Of a stretch of 50,579 bases of DNA, positions 34,522 through 42,869 are shown in pieces. This stretch comes from Phytohabitans sp036906915 (GTDB taxonomy: Bacteria; Actinomycetota; Actinomycetes; Mycobacteriales; Micromonosporaceae): positions 1 through 50,579 of the forward strand of contig NZ_JBAKHX010000062.1 in the NCBI RefSeq assembly GCF_036906915.1, given 5' to 3'. Position 1 is the stretch's first letter, and the number at the start of each line of letters is the position of its first letter. The position numbers and the translations under genes were made by a program. The notes beneath the pieces are model-generated. The model made no database searches and was not told where the DNA came from. It saw nothing but the letters and a program-made list of their open reading frames with translations.

Positions 34522-36909
34522 GTGACCACTGTCCAGGAACGACCCGCCGGCGAGGTCGGCGCGGCACGCAAACGCAAGGAAGACGCTCGGCTCATCACCG
34601 GCCGGACGATGTGGACGGAGAACATCACGCTGCCGGGCATGCTGCACCTGGCGATCCTGCGCAGCCCGATGGCGCACGCCCGGGTCACCCGGGTCGACAC
34701 GTCGGCGGCGCTGCGCGAGCCCGGCGTGGTGACGGCGTTCAGCGGCCGCGACGTGGCCGACACGCAGGGCAGCCTGCCGTGCGCGTGGCCGGTGACCGAA
34801 GACATGGTGCACCCCGACCACCCGCCACTGGCGGTCGACGAGGTGCGGCACGCAGGCGAGGCGGTCGCCGTCGTCGTGGCCCGCGACCGGGCCAGCGCGG
34901 TCGACGCGCTCGCCTCGATCGAGGTCGACTACGAGCCGCTGCCCGTCGTGCTCGACATGGAAGAGGCGCTCGCCGAAGACGCCCGGCTGGTGCACGCCGA
35001 CAAGGGCACCAACAAGGCGTACACGTGGGTGTTCGACTCCGGCGAGGCCGGCACCGGCCAGGCCGTCGACGCGGCCTTCGCCGGCGCCGAGGTGGTTATC
35101 AAGCGCCGGTACATCCAGCAGCGGCTGATCCCCGCGTTCATGGAGCCGCGCAGCGTGGTCGTCGACCCGACCGGCGACCAGCACACCATCTGGTCGGCCA
35201 CGCAGATCCCCCACATCCTGCGGGTGATGGTGGCGCTGGTGACCGGCATGCCGGAGCACAAGGTGCGGGTGGTGGCGCCAGACGTCGGCGGCGGGTTCGG
35301 CGGCAAGCTACAGGTCACCGCGGAGGAACTGATCGCGTTCATGGCGGCGCAGCGCGTTGGCAAGCCGGTCAAGTACACCGAGACCCGCTCCGACAGCCTG
35401 CTCTCCGCCCACCACGGGCGCGACCAGATCCAGGACCTCGAACTGGCCGCGCGGCGCGACGGCACGGTGCTCGGGCTGCGCGTCAACCTGCTCGCCAACA
35501 TGGGCGCATACCTCGGCATCGTCACGCCGGGCGTGCCGTTGCTGGGCGCCTTCATGTATAACGCCATCTACAAGTTCCCGGCGTACCGCTTCGTGTGCAC
35601 CGGCGTCTACACCAACACCACCACGACCGACGCCTACCGTGGGGCCGGGCGGCCCGAGGCCACGTACGCGATCGAGCGCCTGATGGACGAGCTGGCCGCC
35701 GAGCTCGACCTGGACCCGGTCGAGATACGCCGGCGCAACTGGATCGGGCACGACGAGTTCCCGTTCGACACCGTCGCCGGGCTGACCTACGACTCAGGCA
35801 ACTACGAGGCCGCCACCGACAAGGCGCTCGCGCTGTTCGGATACGAGGAACTGCGGGCGGAGCAGGCTTCCCGCCGGGCGTCCGGCGACCCGGTGCAGTT
35901 GGGCATCGGCGTGTCCACATACACCGAGATGTGCGGCCTCGCCCCGTCGCGGGTACTGGGCGCCCTGCGGTACGCCGCGGGTGGCTGGGAGACCGCCAGC
36001 GTGCGGGTACTGCCCACCGGCAAGGTGGAGGTCGTCACCGGCACGTCTCCGCACGGGCAGGGCCACGAGACGGCGTGGAGCCAGATCGTCGCCGATCGGC
36101 TCGGTGTGCCTTTCGAAGATATAGAGGTGCTGCACGGCGACACCCGCACGTCGCACAAGGGACTCGACACGTACGGGTCGCGGTCGTTGGCCGTCGGCGG
36201 CATCGCGCTGGTCAACGCGTGCACCAAGGTGATCGACAAGGCCAGGCCGGTGGCGGCGCACCTGCTGGAGTGCGACGTGTCCGACCTGGAGTTCGCCGAC
36301 GGGGCGTTCCGCGTGCGCGGCGCACCCTCGGACGCGGCCGGCAAGACGATCGCCGACTGCGCGTTCGCGGTGTTCGCCGCGCATGACATGCCGGACGGCG
36401 TCGAGCCGTCCGTCGACGCCGACGCCACGTACGACCCAGGCAACTTCTCGTTCCCGCACGGCACACACCTGTGCGCGACCGAGGTCGACACCGAGACCGG
36501 CCGCGTGACGATACGGTCCTATGTGGCCGTCGACGACGTGGGCCGGGTCATCAACCCGCTCATCGTCGAGGGCCAGGTGCACGGCGGCGTCGCGCAGGGC
36601 ATCGCGCAGGCCCTCTTCGAGGAGGCCGTGTACGACAGCGAAGGCAACCTGCTCACCGGCACCTTCATCGACTACACGGTGCCGAGCGCGGTCGACCTGC
36701 CCGACATCGTCAGCGACCGCAACGAAACCCCCGCGCCGGACCACCCGCTCGGTGCCAAGGGCGTCGGCGAGGCTGGCACGATCGCGTCGACGCCGGCCGT
36801 CATCAACGCGATCGTCGACGCGCTGCGGCCGTACGGGGTGCGAGACATCCGGATGCCGGCCACCCCCGAGCGGGTGTGGCAGGCCCTGCAAGGGGGTGCG
36901 CGCTCATGA
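34522..36909 (+). CDS. coxL: Molybdopterin-binding large subunit, form II CO-dehydrogenase-like (xanthine oxidase family)
   Basis: 795 residues. GTG 34522 after GGGAGG. Family landmarks: GRTMWTENITLPGMLHLAILRSP at the start, GGGFGGK (residues about 255), the active-site loop TTDAYRGAGRPEATY (about 370) and catalytic Glu in KGVGEAGT (about 750). The loop reads AYRGAGR, characteristic of form II CoxL, not AYxCSFR of proven form I CO dehydrogenases. The substrate is therefore uncertain: CO oxidation by form II enzymes is not firmly established and a different heteroaromatic or aldehyde substrate is possible. Gene order S-L-M is also the form II order. Overlaps coxM by 4 bp. Confidence 0.92.
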   Translation: MTTVQERPAGEVGAARKRKEDARLITGRTMWTENITLPGMLHLAILRSPMAHARVTRVDTSAALREPGVVTAFSGRDVADTQGSLPCAWPVTEDMVHPDHPPLAVDEVRHAGEAVAVVVARDRASAVDALASIEVDYEPLPVVLDMEEALAEDARLVHADKGTNKAYTWVFDSGEAGTGQAVDAAFAGAEVVIKRRYIQQRLIPAFMEPRSVVVDPTGDQHTIWSATQIPHILRVMVALVTGMPEHKVRVVAPDVGGGFGGKLQVTAEELIAFMAAQRVGKPVKYTETRSDSLLSAHHGRDQIQDLELAARRDGTVLGLRVNLLANMGAYLGIVTPGVPLLGAFMYNAIYKFPAYRFVCTGVYTNTTTTDAYRGAGRPEATYAIERLMDELAAELDLDPVEIRRRNWIGHDEFPFDTVAGLTYDSGNYEAATDKALALFGYEELRAEQASRRASGDPVQLGIGVSTYTEMCGLAPSRVLGALRYAAGGWETASVRVLPTGKVEVVTGTSPHGQGHETAWSQIVADRLGVPFEDIEVLHGDTRTSHKGLDTYGSRSLAVGGIALVNACTKVIDKARPVAAHLLECDVSDLEFADGAFRVRGAPSDAAGKTIADCAFAVFAAHDMPDGVEPSVDADATYDPGNFSFPHGTHLCATEVDTETGRVTIRSYVAVDDVGRVINPLIVEGQVHGGVAQGIAQALFEEAVYDSEGNLLTGTFIDYTVPSAVDLPDIVSDRNETPAPDHPLGAKGVGEAGTIASTPAVINAIVDALRPYGVRDIRMPATPERVWQALQGGARS

Positions 36910-37769
36910 TTCCGGTGTCGTTCGAATACGCGAAGCCGTCCACAGTAGATGACGCGGTGCGGGCGCTGACCGACGGTGGCGACGACGCCAAGGTGCTCGC
37001 CGGCGGCCAGAGCCTCATCCCGATGCTCCGCCTCCGGATGGCCGTGCCCACCCTGCTCGTCGACCTCGGCGGCCTGGGGGAGCTGCGCGGCGTCCGCGAC
37101 GACGGCGACGCGTTGGTCGTCGGCGCGATGACCCGGCACGCCGACCTGCTGCGCGATCCCCTGGTGCGCGACCACGCGCCGCTGCTCGCTCAGGCCACCG
37201 AGACCGTGGCCGATCGGCAGGTGCGGCATCTGGGCACCATCGGCGGCTCCCTGTCGCACGCCGACCCGGCCGGTGATCTGCCCAGCGTGGCGATCGCGTT
37301 GGACGTCTCGTTCGAAGTGGTCGGCCCTGGCGGCTGGCGCACCATCCCCGCCGCCGACTTCTTCGTCGACTTCCTCACCACCTCCCTCGGCGACGGTGAG
37401 CTGCTCGCCGCGCTCCGGGTGCCCAAACAGGACGGTTGGGGAACCCACTACGAGAAGTTCAGCCGGGTGGCGCAGGCGTGGGCCATCGTCGGTGTGGCCG
37501 CGGCCGTCCGGCGGGAGAATGGCATGATCGCCGGGGCGCGGGTGGCCCTGACCAACATGGGTTCTCGCCCGGTGCGGGCCCGCGCCGTCGAGGAGGCTCT
37601 GGTCGGCGCATCGGCCACCGTCGACGCGGTCAGCTCCGCCGCCGGGCGAGCGGCCGAGGGCGCAGATCCACCGACGGATGTATGGGCGTCCGCGGCGTAC
37701 CGCAGTCACCTGGCAACCGTGCTGACCCGTCGCGCCGTCGCGGCGGCAGGAGGCATCCATGCGTCTTGA
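36906..37769 (+). CDS. coxM: FAD-binding medium subunit of the molybdenum hydroxylase
   Basis: 287 residues from ATG 36906 (ATGA overlap with coxL). FAD-binding PCMH-type domain: VLAGGQSLIPMLRLRM (pyrophosphate loop, residues about 33-48) and the second flavin motif HLGTIGGSLSHADPAGDLP (about 108-126); C-terminal CO-dehydrogenase flavoprotein domain. Transfers electrons from the Fe-S clusters to the acceptor. The final 11 bp overlap coxG. Confidence 0.92.
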   Translation: MIPVSFEYAKPSTVDDAVRALTDGGDDAKVLAGGQSLIPMLRLRMAVPTLLVDLGGLGELRGVRDDGDALVVGAMTRHADLLRDPLVRDHAPLLAQATETVADRQVRHLGTIGGSLSHADPAGDLPSVAIALDVSFEVVGPGGWRTIPAADFFVDFLTTSLGDGELLAALRVPKQDGWGTHYEKFSRVAQAWAIVGVAAAVRRENGMIAGARVALTNMGSRPVRARAVEEALVGASATVDAVSSAAGRAAEGADPPTDVWASAAYRSHLATVLTRRAVAAAGGIHAS

Positions 37770-38520
37770 CCACAGCTTCACCGTGCCGGTGGACGTCGAC
37801 GAGGCGTGGCGCGTCCTGCTGGACGTGCCACGTGTCGCGCCCTGCATGCCGGGGGCGGCGCTCACCGAGTTCGACGGCGAGGCGTTCACCGGCACGGTGA
37901 AGGTCAAGGTCGGACCGATCGTGTTGACGTACACCGGAAAGGGCCGCTTCGTCGAACGCGACGACGCGGCCCACCGGGTCGTCATCGAGGCCTCCGGGCG
38001 AGACACGCGGGCGGCGGGCACCGCGTCCGCGACGGTCACCGCCGTTCTGGTGCCGGACGGCGACCGGACCCGCGTCGAGGTCGCCACCGACCTGGTGGTG
38101 ACCGGGCGTCCGGCGCAGTTCGGGCGCGGGATGCTGGCCGACGTGGGCGGGCGGCTGGTGGGCCAGTTCGCCGATTGCCTGGCGAGCGAGATCGCCGCAC
38201 CCGTTCCGGACGCACCCCAGCCCGTCGTCCCCGACAGCCTCCCCGACCCCGCCGAGCCGAGCGAGCCCGCACCAGCCGAGGCCACCTCGACGCCGTCCGC
38301 GGACGGCATCGAAACGACGCCCGCCGCCATCCAGCCGGCGGCCACCGCGGTCTCGCCCGCAGCTGTCTTGCGGCCGGTCGAGCCGGAGCGGGAAGTCGAG
38401 CCGATCGACCTGCTCAAGCTCTCGGCGGGCACGCGCACCGCCCGGTACGCGGGCCTGGTCGGCCTCGCGGCCGTAGCGGCGGTCGCGACATGGTTCGTGA
38501 TCCGCGCCCTACGCGGCTGA
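37759..38520 (+). CDS. coxG: CoxG-like SRPBCC membrane-anchored protein
   Basis: 253 residues. Residues 1-150 form a CoxG/SRPBCC domain: LDHSFTVPVDVDEAWRVLLD, VAPCMPGAAL, GTVKVKVGPIVLTYTGKGRF, FGRGMLADVGGRLVGQFADCL. A Pro/Ala/Glu-rich linker (150-225) is followed by one C-terminal membrane helix (YAGLVGLAAVAAVATWFVI). Known CoxG proteins attach CO dehydrogenase to the membrane and pass electrons to the quinone pool, so the same coupling is likely here. Overlaps coxM by 11 bp. The convergent FGGY kinase gene ends 49 bp downstream. Confidence 0.9.
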   Translation: MRLDHSFTVPVDVDEAWRVLLDVPRVAPCMPGAALTEFDGEAFTGTVKVKVGPIVLTYTGKGRFVERDDAAHRVVIEASGRDTRAAGTASATVTAVLVPDGDRTRVEVATDLVVTGRPAQFGRGMLADVGGRLVGQFADCLASEIAAPVPDAPQPVVPDSLPDPAEPSEPAPAEATSTPSADGIETTPAAIQPAATAVSPAAVLRPVEPEREVEPIDLLKLSAGTRTARYAGLVGLAAVAAVATWFVIRALRG

Positions 38521-38569
38521 CCTCACCCGCGCACGGCCGATGCTTGCCGACCACCCCGTCTGGGGGCGG

Positions 38570-39982
38570 CTAGGCCGTGCGGGTGTGCTCCAGCCAGGAG
38601 CTGTACGCGGACTCGAGCGCCGGGTTCGGGCGGGGGACGGTGTCGGGAGGGCAGGCGCGGTCGGGGAGTACGTTGGCGCCGACCGCGCGGGCGGCGAGCA
38701 GGGCCGCGCCGGTCGCGGACGCGCTGCGTACCTCCACGCGCCGCACGACCACGCCCAAGGCGTCCGCGAGCAGTTGGCGGACGAGCGGCTCGCGCCCGCC
38801 GCCTCCGGTCAGGCGTACCGCCGGCCCCAGCGGCCCGAGCAGTTCGGCCGCACGCCGCACGGCGAACACCATCGCCTCCACAGCAGCCCGAGCCAGTTCC
38901 AAACGGGTCGTGGACGCCCGCAGTCCCAGCCATCCGCCTCGGCTGGACGGACCGGCCAGGCCGCCGCGCTCGCCGGTCAGGAATGGCAGGAAGGTCACAC
39001 CGCCGGCGCCGGCCGGCCCGGCGGCCGCCGCCTCCACCAGGTCGGCCCACGAGAATCCGAGCACGCCGCAGACCCAGTCCAGCGCGAGGCCCGCGTTCTG
39101 CACGGCGGCCATCGCGTACCAGCCCTCGTCGGCGGCCGCGTACAGGTGCGTGACCGGTGACGCCACCGGTTGCGGGGCGGCGACCCTGCGCAGCACCTGT
39201 GCCCCGGTGCCGAGGTTGATCTGGAAGTCGTCGACGGTGCCGACGGCCAGCAGCGCGGCGGGCGTGTCCGCGCAGCCGGCTATCACCGCGGCGTCGCCGT
39301 CCGAGCCGACGACCGTGTCCGGTGAGACCACCTCGGGCAGCAGGCGCGCGGGGATGTCGGCCGCCGCGACGGCGGCAGCGGACCAGTCGTCGCCAACCAC
39401 GTCCCACAGGAGGGTGGCGGAGGCGTCGCTGCGTTCGGTCACGGGTGGGCCGGCGATGGTCAGCCGCAGGAAGTCCTTGGGCAGCAACAGGTGGGTGGCG
39501 CGCGCGACGGCGTCCGGTTCGTGTGCGGCCAGCCATGCCACGATCGGGCCGGTCATTCCGGGTGCCAGCGGGTTGGCGAGCCGGTCGCGGGCCGGGGCGG
39601 GGATGGCACCCCAGCGGTCGAGTTCGGCGGTGGCGCGCTGATCCGGCCAGAGCACGGCCGGCCGTACCGGTACACCTGACTCGTCACACAGGACGGCGCC
39701 GTGCATCTGGCCCGTCACACCGACCGCGGCGATGCTCGCGGGCGGCAAGGCCGCCCGCGCGGTCCGCAGCGTGGCCACCCACTCGGCCGGGTCGGTCTCC
39801 GCCCAGCCGGCGTGCGGCCGCCGCACCTCGTATCCAGCCTCGGCTTCCGCGACCAGCGAGCCGTCCGCGCCGAGCAAGGCGAGCTTGAGGCCGCTGGTGC
39901 CCAGGTCGACGCCCAGGAACGCGTTCGCAGTGCCTCCAGGTTTGCTCGGTCGGGCGGCGCTGAAGGCGACTCCCTCGCTCAT
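38570..39982 (-). CDS. FGGY-family carbohydrate kinase (xylulokinase-like)
   Basis: 470 residues. FGGY fold: GVDLGTSGLKLALL (phosphate 1, residues about 24-37), GVTGQMHGAVL (xylulokinase-type substrate loop), LLPKDFLRLTIAG, and in the C-terminal half NLGTGAQVL and RLTGGGGREPLVRQLLAD. The MHG and LPKDFLR stretches point to D-xylulose or a related ketose as substrate. No isomerase or transporter for xylose is nearby. ATG 39982 overlaps the stop of the sigma-factor gene (ATGA), so translation is probably coupled to it. Confidence 0.88.
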   Translation of the reverse strand: MSEGVAFSAARPSKPGGTANAFLGVDLGTSGLKLALLGADGSLVAEAEAGYEVRRPHAGWAETDPAEWVATLRTARAALPPASIAAVGVTGQMHGAVLCDESGVPVRPAVLWPDQRATAELDRWGAIPAPARDRLANPLAPGMTGPIVAWLAAHEPDAVARATHLLLPKDFLRLTIAGPPVTERSDASATLLWDVVGDDWSAAAVAAADIPARLLPEVVSPDTVVGSDGDAAVIAGCADTPAALLAVGTVDDFQINLGTGAQVLRRVAAPQPVASPVTHLYAAADEGWYAMAAVQNAGLALDWVCGVLGFSWADLVEAAAAGPAGAGGVTFLPFLTGERGGLAGPSSRGGWLGLRASTTRLELARAAVEAMVFAVRRAAELLGPLGPAVRLTGGGGREPLVRQLLADALGVVVRRVEVRSASATGAALLAARAVGANVLPDRACPPDTVPRPNPALESAYSSWLEHTRTA

Positions 39983-41193
39983 GTCGCGAGCCGCGCCGCG
40001 CGCGCCTCCAGGTAGCGCTGCTCGGGCACGCTGCTGGTCCGCTTGGCGGCTAGCTGGTACTGGGCGCGGGCGGCCGCCGCGTCGCCGGTGATCTCCAGCA
40101 GGTGTGCCCGGGTCGCGGCGAGCCGGTGGTGGGAGGCGATCCGATCGTCGGAGTCGAGCGTGGCCAGCAGGTCGAGGCCGGCTCGGGGTCCCTTGACCAT
40201 CGCGAGCGCGATCGCGTGGTTCAGGGTGACCATGGGGCCGGGCGCGACGCGTTCCAGTACCGAATAGAGGCCCAGGATCTGCGGCCAGTCGGTGTCGTCC
40301 GCGCGCGGCGCCTCGTCATGGACGGCCGCGATGGCGGCCTGGATCTGGTATGGGCCGATGGGAGCGCGGGCCAGCGTGTCCGTGATGAGCGCGACACCCT
40401 CCTCGATGTCGGGCCGGCTCCACAGGGCGCGGTCCTGCTCGGCGAGCGGCACCAGCGAGCCGTCGGGCCGGGTGCGTGCCGGCCGCCGTGCGTCGGTGAG
40501 CAGCATCAGCGCGAGCAGGCCGGCGACCTCGCCGTCGTCGGGCAGGGCCCGGTGCAGGCCGCGGGTGAGGCGGATCGCCTCTCGGGTCAGTTCGCCGCGG
40601 TGCAGGTCCGGACCGGAGGTCGCGGTGTAGCCCTCGTTGAAGATGAGGTACAGGACGTGCAGCACCGCGCGCAGCCGCTCGGCGCGCTCGGGCTCGGGCG
40701 GCATCGTGAACTCGCTGCCCGTCGCCTTGACGCGCTGTTTGGCCCGGCTGATCCGTTGGGCCATCGTGGCCTCCGGCACCAGGAAGGCGTGCGCGATCTG
40801 CGCGGTGGTCAGGCCACCGACGGCGCGGAGGGTGAGGGCGATCTGTGACGCCGCGGTGAGCGACGGATGGCAGCACAGGAAGAGCAGGGTGAGCGTGTCG
40901 TCGTGTGCGGTCGGCTGGTCTTCGTAGGTCTCCTCGCCCATCGATGCCACGGTGGCCTCGCGGCGGCGCCGGGCCGCGTCGCTGCGGAACTGGTCGGTCA
41001 GCCGGCGGGAGGCGACGGTCACCAGCCATGCGCGCGGATTGTCGGGTATGCCCTCTTCGGGCCATTGGGTCGCGGCGCTCAGCAGCGCCTCCTGCACGGC
41101 GTCCTCGCACGCGTCGAACTGCCCGTACCGCCGGATGAGTATGCCCAGCACCTGCGGCGCCGCTTCCCGCAGCTGCTCCTCGACCCGTCCCAT
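39979..41193 (-). CDS. ECF sigma factor with C-terminal TPR-like extension (ECF42 type)
   Basis: 404 residues. Sigma2 region: GQFDACEDAVQEALLSAATQW and PRAWLVTVASRRLTDQFRSD. Sigma4: LTTAQIAHAFLVPEATMAQRISRAK. The last 200 residues are a helical repeat (DUF6596/TPR-like) starting LHVLYLIFNEGYTATSG, a hallmark of ECF42 factors, which have no anti-sigma gene and are usually next to a DGPF/YCII-like protein. No DGPF gene is seen here; instead an FGGY kinase is coupled. The transcript is probably leaderless: TAGGGT ends 8 nt before ATG. Confidence 0.9.
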   Translation of the reverse strand: MGRVEEQLREAAPQVLGILIRRYGQFDACEDAVQEALLSAATQWPEEGIPDNPRAWLVTVASRRLTDQFRSDAARRRREATVASMGEETYEDQPTAHDDTLTLLFLCCHPSLTAASQIALTLRAVGGLTTAQIAHAFLVPEATMAQRISRAKQRVKATGSEFTMPPEPERAERLRAVLHVLYLIFNEGYTATSGPDLHRGELTREAIRLTRGLHRALPDDGEVAGLLALMLLTDARRPARTRPDGSLVPLAEQDRALWSRPDIEEGVALITDTLARAPIGPYQIQAAIAAVHDEAPRADDTDWPQILGLYSVLERVAPGPMVTLNHAIALAMVKGPRAGLDLLATLDSDDRIASHHRLAATRAHLLEITGDAAAARAQYQLAAKRTSSVPEQRYLEARAARLAT

Positions 41194-41200
41194 AGCGCAC

Positions 41201-41207
41201 TACCCTA
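41201..41207. promoter_or_regulatory. Overlapping back-to-back -10 elements (TACCCTA)
   Basis: Plus strand TACCCT (41201-41206) ends 6 nt before ATG 41213. Minus strand TAGGGT (complement of 41202-41207) ends 8 nt before the sigma-factor ATG 41193. The whole gap between the two genes is 19 bp and has no ribosome site for either, so one symmetric sequence seems to drive two divergent leaderless transcripts. Confidence 0.6.
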
Positions 41208-41212
41208 GGCGG

Positions 41213-41560
41213 ATGGTGACGGTCGAGGACGTGCGACGGGTGGCCTTGACGCTGCCGCGCACCTCGGAGCATCTGATTCGCGACCGGGTCAAGTTCCGGG
41301 TGGGGCGGATCGTCTACGTGGCGTTCTCGCGCGACGAGACCACCATGGGGTTCGGCTTTCCCAAACAGGAGCGTGCCGCGCTGATCGCCGCCGAGCCGGA
41401 GAAGTTCTTCCCGCCGTCCCGCGCCGACGAGCGGTACCACTGGGTGCAGGCGTGGATGGCCGCCCTCGACGAAGACGAGATGCGTGAGCTGGTCATCGAC
41501 GCGTGGCGGATGTGCGTGCCAAAAAGAGTGGCAGCCGAGTGGGAAGCGCGACAGGGTTAG
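41213..41560 (+). CDS. MmcQ/YjbR-family protein
   Basis: 115 residues from ATG 41213 (a GTG follows directly). Double-wing YjbR fold: VEDVRRVALTLPRTSEHLIRDRVKFRVG, FGFPKQERAALIAAEPEKFF, YHWVQAWMAALDEDEMRELVIDAWR. Members are probable nucleic-acid-binding proteins of unknown function. Leaderless start, divergent from the sigma factor; the GNAT gene begins 3 bp after the stop. Confidence 0.85.
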   Translation: MVTVEDVRRVALTLPRTSEHLIRDRVKFRVGRIVYVAFSRDETTMGFGFPKQERAALIAAEPEKFFPPSRADERYHWVQAWMAALDEDEMRELVIDAWRMCVPKRVAAEWEARQG

Positions 41561-41563
41561 CGG

Positions 41564-42484
41564 ATGGATTTGATCATGCGCCCGATCTCGGGTCGCGACG
41601 AGCTGGACCTGTTCTGCCGGCTGACGTACACGCTCGACCACGAGCTGGCCGACGACCTCGACGCCGGGCGGCGACGCCCGGAGTGGATGTGGGTGGCACT
41701 GCGGGGTGACCAGCTCGTTGCGCGGGCCGCATGGTGGGGCGATCCGGACCCGGAGCTGCTCGACGTCTTCGACGTCGAGAGCGGCGCCGTCGACGAGGGG
41801 ATCGCGCTTCTTGAGGCCGCGCTCGGTGCCGTCGTACCGGCTGGTGGCACCCCGCCGGAGTACATCCGGTTCGTGCCGCCGGACTGGCGGGAGCAGCCGG
41901 AGAGCCGGCGCGTGGTCGAGGAGCGGCTGGCTGCGGTCGCCCGGATAGGCGCGCAGCCCCTGGTGGAGCGGCTGCGGCTGGAGTGGCGGCCCGGCACGCC
42001 GATCGCCGAGCCGAGCGGGCGGCTGCTCTTCCGCCAGACGCAGGGCCGCGACGAGATGATCGAGCTGATGGCGCGGGTGCTCGACGGCACCCTCGACGCG
42101 CACGGCCTCGACGACCTCACCCACATGACGCCCGCCGAATCGGCCGCCGCGCACTTCGACCGGGAGCTGGCGACGTACCGCAGCCCGCGGGAGTGGTGGC
42201 GGGTCGCGACGCTGCCGGATGGCGAGCCGGTCGGCTTCGTCACGCCTGGGCGCAACGCGTACAACCCCGTCATCGGGTATATCGCGGTGCTGCCCGAGCA
42301 TCGCGGCAACGGGTACGTCGACGAGCTGCTGGCCGAAGGTACCCGTGTCCTGGCCGCCGAAGGCGTGCCGCGCGTCCGCGCGGCGACCGACGTCGGCAAC
42401 GTCCCGATGGCCGCGGCTTTCGCGCGGGCCGGTTATGTCACGTTCGAGCGGTCGGTCAACTGGACGTGGGACCCAGCTCGGTAA
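41564..42484 (+). CDS. GNAT-family acetyltransferase
   Basis: 306 residues, long enough for two GNAT-like halves. The N-terminal half (MRPISGRDELDLFCRLTY...) is degenerate; the C-terminal half carries the acetyl-CoA site IGYIAVLPEHRGNGYVDELL and GNVPMAAAFARAGYV. Substrate unknown. It follows the YjbR-like gene by 3 bp and probably shares its transcript. Its 3' end overlaps the convergent VOC gene by 29 bp. Confidence 0.85.
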   Translation: MDLIMRPISGRDELDLFCRLTYTLDHELADDLDAGRRRPEWMWVALRGDQLVARAAWWGDPDPELLDVFDVESGAVDEGIALLEAALGAVVPAGGTPPEYIRFVPPDWREQPESRRVVEERLAAVARIGAQPLVERLRLEWRPGTPIAEPSGRLLFRQTQGRDEMIELMARVLDGTLDAHGLDDLTHMTPAESAAAHFDRELATYRSPREWWRVATLPDGEPVGFVTPGRNAYNPVIGYIAVLPEHRGNGYVDELLAEGTRVLAAEGVPRVRAATDVGNVPMAAAFARAGYVTFERSVNWTWDPAR

Positions 42485-42869
42485 AGAGCGTGACGTGCAG
42501 GCCGGCGGGGGCGTCGAGGCGGGCGTTGAGCGAGTTCCACGGCGTGAGCGTGGGCTCGGCGACCACGGTGGCGCCCTCCTCGGCCAGCGCGGCGGTCTTC
42601 GCGGTCGCGTCGTCGACCTCGAAGCAGAGCCGGATGTGGCCGGCCACCCGCCGCCCGACCTCGACCTCGTCGACGTAGTCGGCGTGGTTGGGATCGGCCA
42701 GCTCCAGCGTGGCGCGGCCGGCGTCGAGGATCGTGACCCGCCCGTCCTCCGACGAGAACGCCGCCTCCTCGGGCATGCCGAGCACGTCCCGATAGAAGCG
42801 GAGGGCGGCGTCGTAGTCGTCGGCCGTCACCACGATGCGGAGCTGCCGGACGTGCGCGTTGTCGCTCAT
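42456..42869 (-). CDS. VOC-family protein
   Basis: 137 residues from ATG 42869, which overlaps the stop of the ROK kinase gene (ATGA); the longer open frame upstream lies within that gene. One VOC domain: LRIVVTADDYDAALRFYRDVLGM, GHIRLCFEVDDATAKTAALAEEGA, APAGLHVTLFTEL. A glyoxalase-like metal protein of unknown substrate. Coupling to a sugar kinase does not suggest a clear function. Confidence 0.85.
   Translation of the reverse strand: MSDNAHVRQLRIVVTADDYDAALRFYRDVLGMPEEAAFSSEDGRVTILDAGRATLELADPNHADYVDEVEVGRRVAGHIRLCFEVDDATAKTAALAEEGATVVAEPTLTPWNSLNARLDAPAGLHVTLFTELGPTSS

Noticed and set aside
34522..36909. Form I (proven) CO dehydrogenase large subunit
   Set aside because: The active-site loop reads AYRGAGR and not AYxCSFR, and the gene order is S-L-M, so form II is the better description.
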